From Acetobacteraceae bacterium (GTDB lineage Bacteria > Pseudomonadota > Alphaproteobacteria > Acetobacterales > Acetobacteraceae): DNA of 15,721 nucleotides. The stretch spans positions 1 to 15,721 of the forward strand of contig JANXRT010000153.1 in the NCBI GenBank assembly GCA_025356735.1, given 5' to 3'. The notes under the pieces are model-generated. The model saw only the letters and a list, made by a program, of their open reading frames with translations, ran no database searches and was not told where the DNA came from. Made by a program: the position numbers and the translations under genes. This document shows positions 1 to 6,383 of the stretch, in pieces. Numbering within the stretch: position 1 is the stretch's first letter; every line of letters starts with the position of its first letter.

Positions 1-132
1 GGCAACGCCTTCCTGTTCTCCGGCGAGTGGTGGGTGACGATCTTTCCCGGTGCCGCGCTGGTGGTGATGGTGCTGTCGGTCAACCTGCTCGGCGACTGGC
101 TGCGCGACGCGCTGAATCCTCGCCTAAGATGA
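1..132 (+). CDS. ABC transporter permease, DppC/OppC type (3' end only)
   Basis: The window opens inside a gene; the last 43 codons and a TGA stop are visible. The fragment holds one hydrophobic stretch (WVTIFPGAALVVMVLSVNLL) followed by GDWLRDALNPRLR. The family knowledge applied is that DppC/OppC permeases end with a last membrane helix and a short cytoplasmic tail of the form NLLGDxLRDxLDPRxR. The stop lies 13 bases before dppD, and two matching ATPases follow, which supports an inner-membrane subunit of a peptide importer. The substrate-binding protein and the partner permease would lie outside the window to the left. The exact substrate (dipeptide, oligopeptide, nickel or other) cannot be told from this fragment. 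Confidence 0.85.
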   Translation, partial: GNAFLFSGEWWVTIFPGAALVVMVLSVNLLGDWLRDALNPRLR

Positions 133-145
133 CCGGCCGCCTGCG

Positions 146-1114
146 ATGACCGACCTGCTTGAGGTCCGCAACCTGACGGTCGAGTTTCCGACCCGCCGCG
201 GCGTGCTGCGCGCACTGGATGATCTGTCATTCGCCATCGCGCCCGGTGAGGTGCTCGGCGTGGTCGGCGAAAGCGGCGCCGGAAAATCCCTGACCGGGGC
301 CGCGATCATCGGGCTGCTGGAGCCACCTGGCCGCATCGCATCGGGCGAAATCCACCTAAATGGCGAGCGGATCGACCGGCTGCGCCCGGCCGAATTGCGC
401 CGCATCCGCGGCCGGCGCATCGGCGCGGTGTTCCAGGATCCGCTGACCACGCTCAATCCACTGCTATCGATCGGCCGGCAGCTTGTCGAGACGATGCAGG
501 CTCATCTGAAGCTATCCGACCGCGATGCCCGCGCACGCGCCCGGGACTGGCTGGAACAGGTCGGCATCCCGGCCGCCGCCGAGCGCATCGGCGCCTATCC
601 GCACGAATTCTCCGGCGGCCAGCGCCAGCGCGTGGTGATCGCGCTGGCGCTGTGCGCCGAGCCCGCCCTGCTGGTCGCCGACGAGCCGACCACGGCGCTG
701 GACGTCTCGATCCAGGCGCAGATCATCAGCCTTCTACAACGTCTGGCGCGCGAGCGCGGCACGGCGGTGATGCTGATCACCCACGACATGGGCGTGATCG
801 CCGAGACCGCAGACCGCGTCGCCGTGATGTATGCCGGGCGCCTGGTCGAGGTCGGGCCGGTACGGGATATCGTGCGGTCGCCCGCCCACCCCTACACCGC
901 CGGGCTGATGGCCAGCATCCCGTCGCTGGAACACCGCGTTGCCCGGCTGGCCCAGATCGACGGCGCGATGCCCCGGCTCGACGCCATCCCGCCTGGCTGC
1001 ACCTTCAATCCGCGCTGCCCGTCGGTCTTTTCGCGGTGCCGCGTCGAACGGCCCGGGCTGCTGCCGGCTGGGGCGACCGAGGCCGCCTGCTGGCTGCAGG
1101 ATCGCCATGGTTGA
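146..1114 (+). CDS. dppD: Peptide ABC transporter ATP-binding subunit DppD
   Basis: A 322-residue cytoplasmic ATPase that would power peptide uptake as a heterodimer with DppF. Visible motifs are Walker A GESGAGKS (41-48), the Q-loop glutamine at 97 in VFQDP, the ABC signature SGGQRQR (156-162), Walker B LLVADEP with Glu180, and the H-loop His213 in ITHDM. The C-terminal oligopeptide-transporter extension starts near AHPYTAGL (247-254) and carries four cysteines (285, 291, 298, 315) in PGCTFNPRCP...C...C. The length is usual for DppD (about 320-330). The ATG lies 13 bases after the permease stop with only a weak ribosome-binding site, and the 3' end overlaps dppF by 8 bases, so translation is probably coupled. 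The ATPase family is certain; peptide rather than nickel or glutathione as substrate is inferred. Confidence 0.93.
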   Translation: MTDLLEVRNLTVEFPTRRGVLRALDDLSFAIAPGEVLGVVGESGAGKSLTGAAIIGLLEPPGRIASGEIHLNGERIDRLRPAELRRIRGRRIGAVFQDPLTTLNPLLSIGRQLVETMQAHLKLSDRDARARARDWLEQVGIPAAAERIGAYPHEFSGGQRQRVVIALALCAEPALLVADEPTTALDVSIQAQIISLLQRLARERGTAVMLITHDMGVIAETADRVAVMYAGRLVEVGPVRDIVRSPAHPYTAGLMASIPSLEHRVARLAQIDGAMPRLDAIPPGCTFNPRCPSVFSRCRVERPGLLPAGATEAACWLQDRHG

Positions 1115-2096
1115 CGTGCTGGACGTGCGCGGCGTCACCAAGACCTTCGACGTCTCGCGACCGCTGCTCGTCCGCATCCTGGCCAACGATCGCCGGAAAT
1201 ACCTGCGCGCGGTGGACGACGTGTCGTTTGCCATTCCGGCGGGCACGACGATGGCGCTGGTCGGGGAAAGCGGCTGCGGCAAGTCCACGCTCGCGCGCCT
1301 GGCGGTCGGGCTGCACGCGCCAAGCGCCGGCGAAATCCGGTTCGAGGGCCAGGCGCTGTCGGCGGCGCGCGCGCAGCCGGCGATGCGTCGGCGCATCAAC
1401 ATGATCTTCCAGGACCCCTACGCCTCACTCAACCCGCGCTGGCGCGTCGACGACATCGTGGCCGAGCCGATTCGTACCTTTCGCCTGCTGGGGAAAGGCG
1501 CCGCTGTTGCCGAACGTGTGTCCTTCCTGCTCGGCCAGGTCGGGCTGACGGCCGCCGACGGACAGAAATATCCGCACCAGTTCAGCGGCGGCCAGCGCCA
1601 GCGCATCTCGATCGCCCGCGCCCTGAGCAGCGCGCCGCAGTTCCTGGTCTGCGACGAGCCGACCAGCGCGCTCGACGTTTCGGTCCAGGCACAAATTCTC
1701 AACCTGATGAAGGACCTCCAGGCACGGCTCGGCCTGACCTACCTGCTCATCAGCCACAACCTGGCCGTCGTGCGCCATATGGCCGACCGACTCGGCGTGA
1801 TGTACCTGGGCCGCATCGTCGAGCAGGGTCCCGCCGAAGCGATCTTCGCCACGCCTCGCCACCCCTACACGCGCCTTCTATTGGAGGCGGTGCCAAGCCT
1901 CGATGCGACAGGCAGAAGCCGAAGCGGCATCGGCGGCGACGTGCCGAGCCCGATCGCTCCACCGCCCGGCTGCACCTTCCATCCGCGCTGCCCGCTGGCC
2001 GATCAGCGCTGCCGCGTAGAACGTCCCGAACCGGTTGCAACGGCAAATGGCGTGCTGGTCGCCTGCCACGCCGTCGAGGAAGGCCGCGGTGGGTGA
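1107..2096 (+). CDS. dppF: Peptide ABC transporter ATP-binding subunit DppF
   Basis: A 329-residue ATPase, the second nucleotide-binding subunit of the importer. Motifs are Walker A GESGCGKST (53-61), Q-loop Gln102 in IFQDP, signature SGGQRQR (160-166), Walker B FLVCDEP (179-185) and H-loop His217. The insert between residues 14 and 34 before the AVDDVSF strand is typical of DppF/OppF. The C-terminal domain (RHPYTRLLL from 251) ends in a four-cysteine pattern at 289, 295, 302 and 320, as in DppD. The frame is open further upstream, but the ATG at 1107 is chosen because MVDVLDVRGVTKTF matches the normal N-terminus and because the 8-base overlap with the dppD stop fits an operon. Its own stop overlaps the next small gene by 8 bases. 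Confidence 0.93.
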   Translation: MVDVLDVRGVTKTFDVSRPLLVRILANDRRKYLRAVDDVSFAIPAGTTMALVGESGCGKSTLARLAVGLHAPSAGEIRFEGQALSAARAQPAMRRRINMIFQDPYASLNPRWRVDDIVAEPIRTFRLLGKGAAVAERVSFLLGQVGLTAADGQKYPHQFSGGQRQRISIARALSSAPQFLVCDEPTSALDVSVQAQILNLMKDLQARLGLTYLLISHNLAVVRHMADRLGVMYLGRIVEQGPAEAIFATPRHPYTRLLLEAVPSLDATGRSRSGIGGDVPSPIAPPPGCTFHPRCPLADQRCRVERPEPVATANGVLVACHAVEEGRGG

Positions 2097-2274
2097 CGAC
2101 CCGGACGATGAGGAGCCGTCGCGTCGCGGACCGATCATCGCCATCGCCGTGATCGTGGCTCTGGTGCTGGCGACGGCGTATGTCGGCTATCGCCTGCGCG
2201 ATGCCGGCCACATCCAGGACTGCGTGGCCGCCGGGCGTAGCAACTGCGCGCCGATCGAAGTTCCTGTCCGGTAG
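2089..2274 (+). CDS. Small single-pass membrane protein with paired-cysteine motif, function unknown
   Basis: A 61-residue protein. Residues 2-13 are acidic then basic (GDDPDDEEPSRR), 15-34 form one hydrophobic helix (PIIAIAVIVALVLATAYVGY), and a short tail carries QDCVAAGRSNCAPI (43-56). I recall similar DCV-x-x-GRxNCAPI tails in small uncharacterised alphaproteobacterial proteins, but I cannot name a function. The frame is open from further upstream; GTG at 2089 is chosen because GAGGAAGG ends 5 bases before it and because the acidic N-terminus starts there. It overlaps the dppF stop by 8 bases, so it is the last gene of the peptide transporter operon and is probably translated by coupling. 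The positive residues before the helix and the acidic N-terminus leave topology open. A role with the transporter is only a guess from position. Confidence 0.7.
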   Translation: MGDDPDDEEPSRRGPIIAIAVIVALVLATAYVGYRLRDAGHIQDCVAAGRSNCAPIEVPVR

Positions 2275-2280
2275 AACGAC

Positions 2281-2901
2281 TTATGCCGGAGTGTAGCGCC
2301 AGACGCTGGCGGGCGGAAAATTCAGCGCGGTCCAGGCCTCGCGCCGGGCGACAAGCCGGTGCCTGGACGCGGGCCGGGGAGACGTCACGCAGTAGCTGTA
2401 GTGCAGGAAGCCGCGCTCGGGTGCGACTGCCGCCATGGCGTCAATGAAGCGACGCTGCTCGGCGGTCGGCAGAAGCACCAGCGGAATGCCACAGATGGCG
2501 GTGCCGACACGGCCATGCCAGGCGGCAGGAAGCAGCCGGCCTAGCTCACGCGCGTCGCCCTCGATGACCTGAACGCCCGGCAGCGTGCGCCGCAGGTGGG
2601 CGGCCATGCTGGGCACGATCTCGACGACGAACAGGCGTTCGGGCGGCATCCCGGCGGCGAGCAAGGCGCACGAGATGACGCCCGTGCCGGCGCCGAGCTC
2701 AACCACGATCTCGTCGGCCGATCGCCTTGTCTGCGCCACCACCCGGCGGCAGAGTGAGGCCGAGGACGGAACGACGGAACCCATCTGTAACGGGTTGGCC
2801 ATCCAGCGCCGGAAGAACATCCAGGAGTTTGCCGGCGCCTGAACCGATATCAATAAACTCGTTTCTTGCCGGTATGTGTCCGTTTTACTTAAAGTCGTCA
2901 T
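2281..2901 (-). CDS. Class I SAM methyltransferase, PmtA-like phospholipid N-methyltransferase
   Basis: A 206-residue protein resembling Rhodobacter-type PmtA, which methylates phosphatidylethanolamine towards phosphatidylcholine at the inner membrane. Visible are the N-terminal membrane-association helix and family block FFRRWMANPLQMGSVVPSS (29-47), motif I VVELGAGTGVIS (66-77), the acidic end of strand 2 at VVEI (Glu94), GDA (115-117), the family motif ICGIPLVLLP (136-145), and a C-terminal PPASVWRY (196-203). The length fits the family (about 200). The start is uncertain: the ATG at 2901 has no clear ribosome-binding site, and codons 1-20 lie in AT-rich DNA unlike the rest. ATG at 2820 (residue 28), just before the conserved block, is an alternative. 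The stop faces the preceding + strand gene with only 6 bases between them. A related rRNA-dimethylase-like methyltransferase is possible but less likely. Confidence 0.75.
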   Translation of the reverse strand: MTTLSKTDTYRQETSLLISVQAPANSWMFFRRWMANPLQMGSVVPSSASLCRRVVAQTRRSADEIVVELGAGTGVISCALLAAGMPPERLFVVEIVPSMAAHLRRTLPGVQVIEGDARELGRLLPAAWHGRVGTAICGIPLVLLPTAEQRRFIDAMAAVAPERGFLHYSYCVTSPRPASRHRLVARREAWTALNFPPASVWRYTPA

Positions 2902-2960
2902 CGAACTGTCATTTTATCTTGCTTTCTACTTTTAGAGTCCGATCGAATACTGGAATACCA
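2841..2960. other. AT-rich patch at the methyltransferase-pleD divergent junction
   Basis: By direct count 46 of these 120 bases are G or C (38%), against roughly two thirds across the window. The patch covers the first 20 or so codons of the methyltransferase frame and part of the divergent intergenic space. Such a patch is expected for promoters of both genes, but I found no pair of -35 and -10 boxes with good spacing that I would stand behind on either strand. It may also mark a recombination junction. Confidence 0.6.
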
Positions 2961-3035
2961 TGCGCAGTGAAAGCCTCGGCGCACGATCGCGAAATGCGCT
3001 ATGCTGTCACCGATGAAGCCCCGTCGCTTGTCCAT
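2898..3035 (-). CDS. Candidate 45-residue ORF, coupled by ATGA to the methyltransferase
   Basis: An ATG at 3035 opens a 45-codon frame on the - strand, starting MDKRRGFIGDSIAHFAIVRR and ending KQDKMTVR, with TGA overlapping the methyltransferase ATG in an ATGA. A GGAG lies 10 bases upstream of the ATG. The peptide is basic, with no clear membrane segment. I do not recognise it. It could be a leader or coupling peptide that explains how a methyltransferase start without its own ribosome-binding site is translated, or it could be a chance frame in non-coding DNA. Only the overlap geometry and the ribosome-binding site argue for it. Confidence 0.25.
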   Translation of the reverse strand: MDKRRGFIGDSIAHFAIVRRGFHCAWYSSIRSDSKSRKQDKMTVR

Positions 3036-3097
3036 GCGGTCGTCACTCCATGCGCTTCGAGTGTGGATCCAACTTGTTGAAGCCAGGTGAAATTTAG

Positions 3098-4480
3098 ATG
3101 ACGGCTCGAATCCTGATCGTCGATGACGTGCCGGCGAACACGCGGCTGCTCGAAGCCAGACTGGTCGCGGAGTACTATCAGGTGGCCACCGCGACCGATG
3201 GCTTCCAGGCGGTGACGACGGCGCAGGACTGGCAGCCCGATCTCATCCTGCTCGACGTGATGATGCCGGGGATGGACGGGTTCGAGTGCTGCGCCCGGCT
3301 CAAGGACGATCCGCAGACGCTGCACATCCCGGTGGTCATGGTCACCGCCCTGGGCGAGCCGGCCGAGCGTCTGCGCGGCCTGGAAGCGGGCGCCGACGAC
3401 TTCCTGACCAAGCCGGTCGAGTTCGACACGTTGATGGCGCGGGTCCGCAGCCTGGTGCGCCTCAAGCGGCTGCTCGACGAATGGCGCGCCCGTGGCGAAA
3501 CCGCGCGCGCGTTGGGGCTGGCGGGTGCGGCCGTCGCGATGCCGCTGGTCCAGGGCGCACGGGCGCTGGTGGTGGACGAGTCCGACAGCGGGGCGCAGGC
3601 GGTGCAGGATGCGCTGGCACGCGACGGCGTGGTCGTGGCGCGCGCCGGCGGCAGCGCCCAGGCACTCGAACTGACGGCGACCCTGGACTTCGACCTGGTC
3701 GTGCTCAGCCTGTCGATGACCGGCGGCGACCCGCTGATGCTGGCCTCCCAGCTGCGTGCGGCGGACGCGACGCACGACCTGCCGCTGCTGCTGATTGCCG
3801 AGCCGGAGATGCGCCAGCGCCTGCTGCGCGGCTTCGATCTCGGCGCCAACGACTGGGTCACCCGGCCACTGGACGAAAACGAGCTGCGCGCGCGGGCGCG
3901 CAACCAGATCCGGCGCAAGTTCTACCAGGACCGGCTGCGCGCCGATCTCGGCCACGCGCTGGAAGTGGCGCTGACCGACCCACTGACCGGGCTGTACAAC
4001 CATCGCTACCTGATGCGTCATCTGCGCGGGCTGCTGGACGGCAAGCAAATGACCAGCCTGTCCGTGCTGATGCTCGACGTCGATCACTTCAAGGCCGTGA
4101 ACGACGATCTCGGCCATTCCGCCGGGGATCAGGCATTGCTGGCGATCGCCACCGTGCTGCGGGCGCAGACCCGCGTCTTCGATTCGGTGGCAAGGTATGG
4201 TGGAGAGGAGTTCGTCGTCGTGATGCCGGGCTCGGATGAACAGGAGGCCGGCGTCGCCGCCGAGCGGCTGCGCCTGGCGGTCGAGCAAATGGTGTTCGAA
4301 CCCGAACCGGGCCGCCCAAGGCGTCTAACCGTCAGCATCGGTGTCGTGTGCGGCAACGGCACCGCAATGCCGGAGGAGCTGCTGCGCGCCGCCGATAAGG
4401 CGTTGTATGTCGCCAAGCGCGGTGGCAGGAACCGGGTGGAATTCCTGCCGCCAACACAGGAGAGTCGAAAGGCGGTATGA
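3098..4480 (+). CDS. pleD: Response regulator diguanylate cyclase PleD (REC-REC-GGDEF)
   Basis: A 460-residue cytoplasmic enzyme that joins two GTP into cyclic di-GMP; in Caulobacter PleD controls the motile-to-sessile change. Receiver 1 (about 1-125) has the acidic pair Asp9-Asp10, phospho-acceptor Asp53 in LLDVMMPGMDG, Thr83 and Lys105, the same layout as Caulobacter PleD. Receiver 2 (about 155-275) is degenerate: Ser204 stands where the phospho-acceptor would be, as expected for a dimerisation adaptor. The GGDEF domain runs from DPLTGLYN (294-301) with the active-site GGEEF at 368-372 and an intact inhibitory I-site RVFD (359-362). AGGTG lies about 9 bases before the ATG. It is usual for divK to precede pleD in alphaproteobacteria; here no divK is present upstream. 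The neighbouring rpmG converges from the right. Confidence 0.95.
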   Translation: MTARILIVDDVPANTRLLEARLVAEYYQVATATDGFQAVTTAQDWQPDLILLDVMMPGMDGFECCARLKDDPQTLHIPVVMVTALGEPAERLRGLEAGADDFLTKPVEFDTLMARVRSLVRLKRLLDEWRARGETARALGLAGAAVAMPLVQGARALVVDESDSGAQAVQDALARDGVVVARAGGSAQALELTATLDFDLVVLSLSMTGGDPLMLASQLRAADATHDLPLLLIAEPEMRQRLLRGFDLGANDWVTRPLDENELRARARNQIRRKFYQDRLRADLGHALEVALTDPLTGLYNHRYLMRHLRGLLDGKQMTSLSVLMLDVDHFKAVNDDLGHSAGDQALLAIATVLRAQTRVFDSVARYGGEEFVVVMPGSDEQEAGVAAERLRLAVEQMVFEPEPGRPRRLTVSIGVVCGNGTAMPEELLRAADKALYVAKRGGRNRVEFLPPTQESRKAV

Positions 4481-4497
4481 TCCGACTGGATGGAAGT

Positions 4498-4513
4498 GTC
4501 GGGAGCGCCCGAC
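4498..4513. terminator. Possible terminator hairpin between convergent pleD and rpmG
   Basis: GTCGGG and CCCGAC form a perfect 6-bp inverted repeat around the four-base loop AGCG. It lies 17 bases after the pleD stop and 1 base after the rpmG stop, which is where a shared terminator for two convergent genes would be. There is no clean T-run on either side (ACTTCC follows in the rpmG direction), so strength is doubtful. Confidence 0.35.
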
Positions 4514-4514
4514 G

Positions 4515-4682
4515 CTACTTGATCTTGGCTTCCTTGAACGCGACGTGCTTGCGCACGACCGGGTCATATTTGCGCATCTCGAGCTTGCCGGTCTGCGCCC
4601 GGGCGTTCTTCTTGGTGACGTAAAAATACCCAGTGTCGGCAGTCGAGACGAGCCGAATTTGAATGGTGTTGGATTTGGCCAT
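4515..4682 (-). CDS. rpmG: 50S ribosomal protein L33
   Basis: A 55-residue protein of the large ribosomal subunit, starting MAKSNTIQIRLVSTADTGYF and ending KYDPVVRKHVAFKEAKIK. The blocks IRLVSTADTGYFYVTKKN and KYDPVVRKHV are diagnostic of L33. It has no cysteines, so it is the zinc-free (C-minus) form common in proteobacteria. The length is normal for the family. The ATG at 4682 gives the standard MAK start. A well-spaced promoter lies about 55-80 bases upstream, so it is probably transcribed alone even though it follows the long - strand cluster. It converges with pleD. Confidence 0.97.
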   Translation of the reverse strand: MAKSNTIQIRLVSTADTGYFYVTKKNARAQTGKLEMRKYDPVVRKHVAFKEAKIK

Positions 4683-4736
4683 GGTTCTATCCCGGAAAAC
4701 GGAAAGGCGCCCGGAAGGACGCTTGAGTCAGGCAGC

Positions 4737-4765
4737 ATAATGGTCTGAGCCGCCGGCGTGGTCAA
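4737..4765 (-). promoter_or_regulatory. Sigma-70-like promoter for rpmG
   Basis: Read on the - strand, TTGACC (4765-4760) is followed by exactly 17 bases and then CATTAT (4742-4737). This is close to the consensus TTGACA-N17-TATAAT and is the best promoter match I found in the window. Transcription would start near 4730, giving a leader of nearly 50 bases before the rpmG ATG. It sits in the 114-base gap after the S41 protease stop, which lacks any other gene. Confidence 0.7.
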
Positions 4766-4796
4766 GCGCAGCCGGACGATGCACAGCGAAGCCTGG

Positions 4797-6383
4797 CTAT
4801 GGTAATGTCAGCCCGGTGAATGGCGGCAACAGCGCCGTGGCATAGGCCGCTGGATGGCCGATCAGGAACTTGGCGGCTTCAAGGTCGCCGTCGCGGCCCT
4901 CCGCTGCGGGACAGGCGCCGCGCAACGCGAGTATCTGGGCGACCGGTATCGGCGCGCGCGCCTCGTGCTGGCGGGCAAGATCCGCGGCCATCAGCTGGTT
5001 TCCGGCGGCCAGGTTGGCCAGTTGAAGCTGTAACCGGTCGATGCCGGTGCTGGTGCAGACCTGCGGCAGCACGCCCAATCCCTGGATCGGCCAGCCTAGC
5101 GGCGCCAGCAGCCGGCTCCAGGTGACGAACAGCTCGCCGCCATCGGGCAGCGGCGCGATTGCCTGCACCAGCCCCTTGCCCTGGGTGACGCTGCCGACCA
5201 CCACCGCCCGGCCGCGATCGGCCAGCGCCGCGGCGACGATCTCAGCGGCGCTGGCCGACCGTCCGTCGACCATCACGACCACCGGCAGGTCGCTGGCAAT
5301 CTCGGCGCCGCCTGAGCGCCAGATGCGGTTGGCACGCGGGTCGCGCCCGACCGCCGTCACGACGATGCCCTCCGCTAGCAGTTCGTCCGCCACCGCCACG
5401 GCCTCCCGCACAAGCCCGCCACGGTTGCCGCGCAGATCGATCACGATGCCGCTTATTGGGCCACTTGGTAGGCCGCTTGGCGAACCGACCGTGGCAGGGC
5501 GGGCGCCAACGGCCGCCCGTCTGGCGGTGCCGCGCTCCAACTCATGCGATAGCCGCGCATCGGTTCGACTGTTGAAGGCAGTGACGCGGAACAGCAGGAT
5601 GCCGCCACGACGCTCGACGAACACCGATTCCGGCGGCACCAAGGCGCGCAGGACCTCGACGCTGCGGGCCGACGCATCGCGGCCGCGCAGGCTGAGCCGG
5701 ACCGTCGTGCCCTCCGGGCCGGCGATCCAGCCGAATACGGCGGCGGCGCTCTGGCCGGTCACCGGCTGATCCTCGACCGCCAGCACGCGATCGCCCGGCC
5801 GCACGCCGGCGAGGGCCCCGGGACCGTCGGCGGCAACGGCGGCAACGAACACCGCGCCGCCACGCGACAGCAGCGTGATGCCGGCGCCGGCCCGGCCGGT
5901 GCGGCGGGCGCGGTCCTCATCGGCCTCGCCGGGTGGAACGTAGCGCGAAAACGTGTCGAGATGGTTGAACAGCTCGTCGAAAAAGCTGCGCACAACGCCG
6001 GCCGTGCCGGCGTGGCGGACCGCCACGGAAATATCGCGGCTGGCGGCGGCCATCGCGACCGCCAGGTCGGCCCAGTCCTGGATGCTGTCGGGCCTGGGCG
6101 GCGCTGCGGTGGCGACCACCCGGCTGGCCAGCCGCAAAGCCAGCTGACCGTCCCGCAACTCGACCGTGAGCGTCGGGTCCAGCGCCGTCAGGCCGCGCAG
6201 GCCCCATAGCGTGAGCTGCGGCACCGCCACCGGTTCCAGGGTGCGCGGCGCCATGAATGCCAACGCCGTGGTCAGGACGGCGCTCGCCAACGCCGGGTCC
6301 CAGTCCGGCGGGACCGCGACCTCCGCACGGGCCGGCGCAGCGCCGAACAGCAGCATCAGCAACACGGCGCGAAGCCGCCTCAC
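4797..6383 (-). CDS. Periplasmic S41 C-terminal processing protease with PDZ domain
   Basis: A 528-residue exported serine protease of the CtpA/Prc family, which trims or degrades periplasmic proteins from their C-terminus. A signal peptide is clear: MRRLRAVLLMLLFGAAPARA with cleavage before Glu21. A PDZ domain covers about 165-235 (GVRPGDRVLAVEDQPVTG at 193-210). The protease core has IVIDLRGNRGGL (313-324), the nucleophile region DGRSASAAEI with Ser378 as the likely catalytic serine, and GKG with Lys403. The Ser-Lys distance of 25 residues equals that in Prc and D1P. Cys443 (QVCTS) and Cys491 (GACP) could form a disulfide. Residues about 284-311 are a low-complexity Ala/Gly/Pro/Ser insert. 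The start is GTG, overlapping the rnr TGA as GTGA. Its target protein is unknown. Confidence 0.9.
   Translation of the reverse strand: MRRLRAVLLMLLFGAAPARAEVAVPPDWDPALASAVLTTALAFMAPRTLEPVAVPQLTLWGLRGLTALDPTLTVELRDGQLALRLASRVVATAAPPRPDSIQDWADLAVAMAAASRDISVAVRHAGTAGVVRSFFDELFNHLDTFSRYVPPGEADEDRARRTGRAGAGITLLSRGGAVFVAAVAADGPGALAGVRPGDRVLAVEDQPVTGQSAAAVFGWIAGPEGTTVRLSLRGRDASARSVEVLRALVPPESVFVERRGGILLFRVTAFNSRTDARLSHELERGTARRAAVGARPATVGSPSGLPSGPISGIVIDLRGNRGGLVREAVAVADELLAEGIVVTAVGRDPRANRIWRSGGAEIASDLPVVVMVDGRSASAAEIVAAALADRGRAVVVGSVTQGKGLVQAIAPLPDGGELFVTWSRLLAPLGWPIQGLGVLPQVCTSTGIDRLQLQLANLAAGNQLMAADLARQHEARAPIPVAQILALRGACPAAEGRDGDLEAAKFLIGHPAAYATALLPPFTGLTLP

Noticed and set aside
939..1106. Upstream extension of dppF by 56 codons
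   Set aside because: It would lie inside dppD, and the normal DppF N-terminus begins at 1107.
2999..4288. A 429-codon open frame on the - strand opposite pleD, rich in His, Gln and Arg
   Set aside because: It is antisense to a strongly supported gene, has no family motif, and long antisense frames are expected in GC-rich coding DNA.
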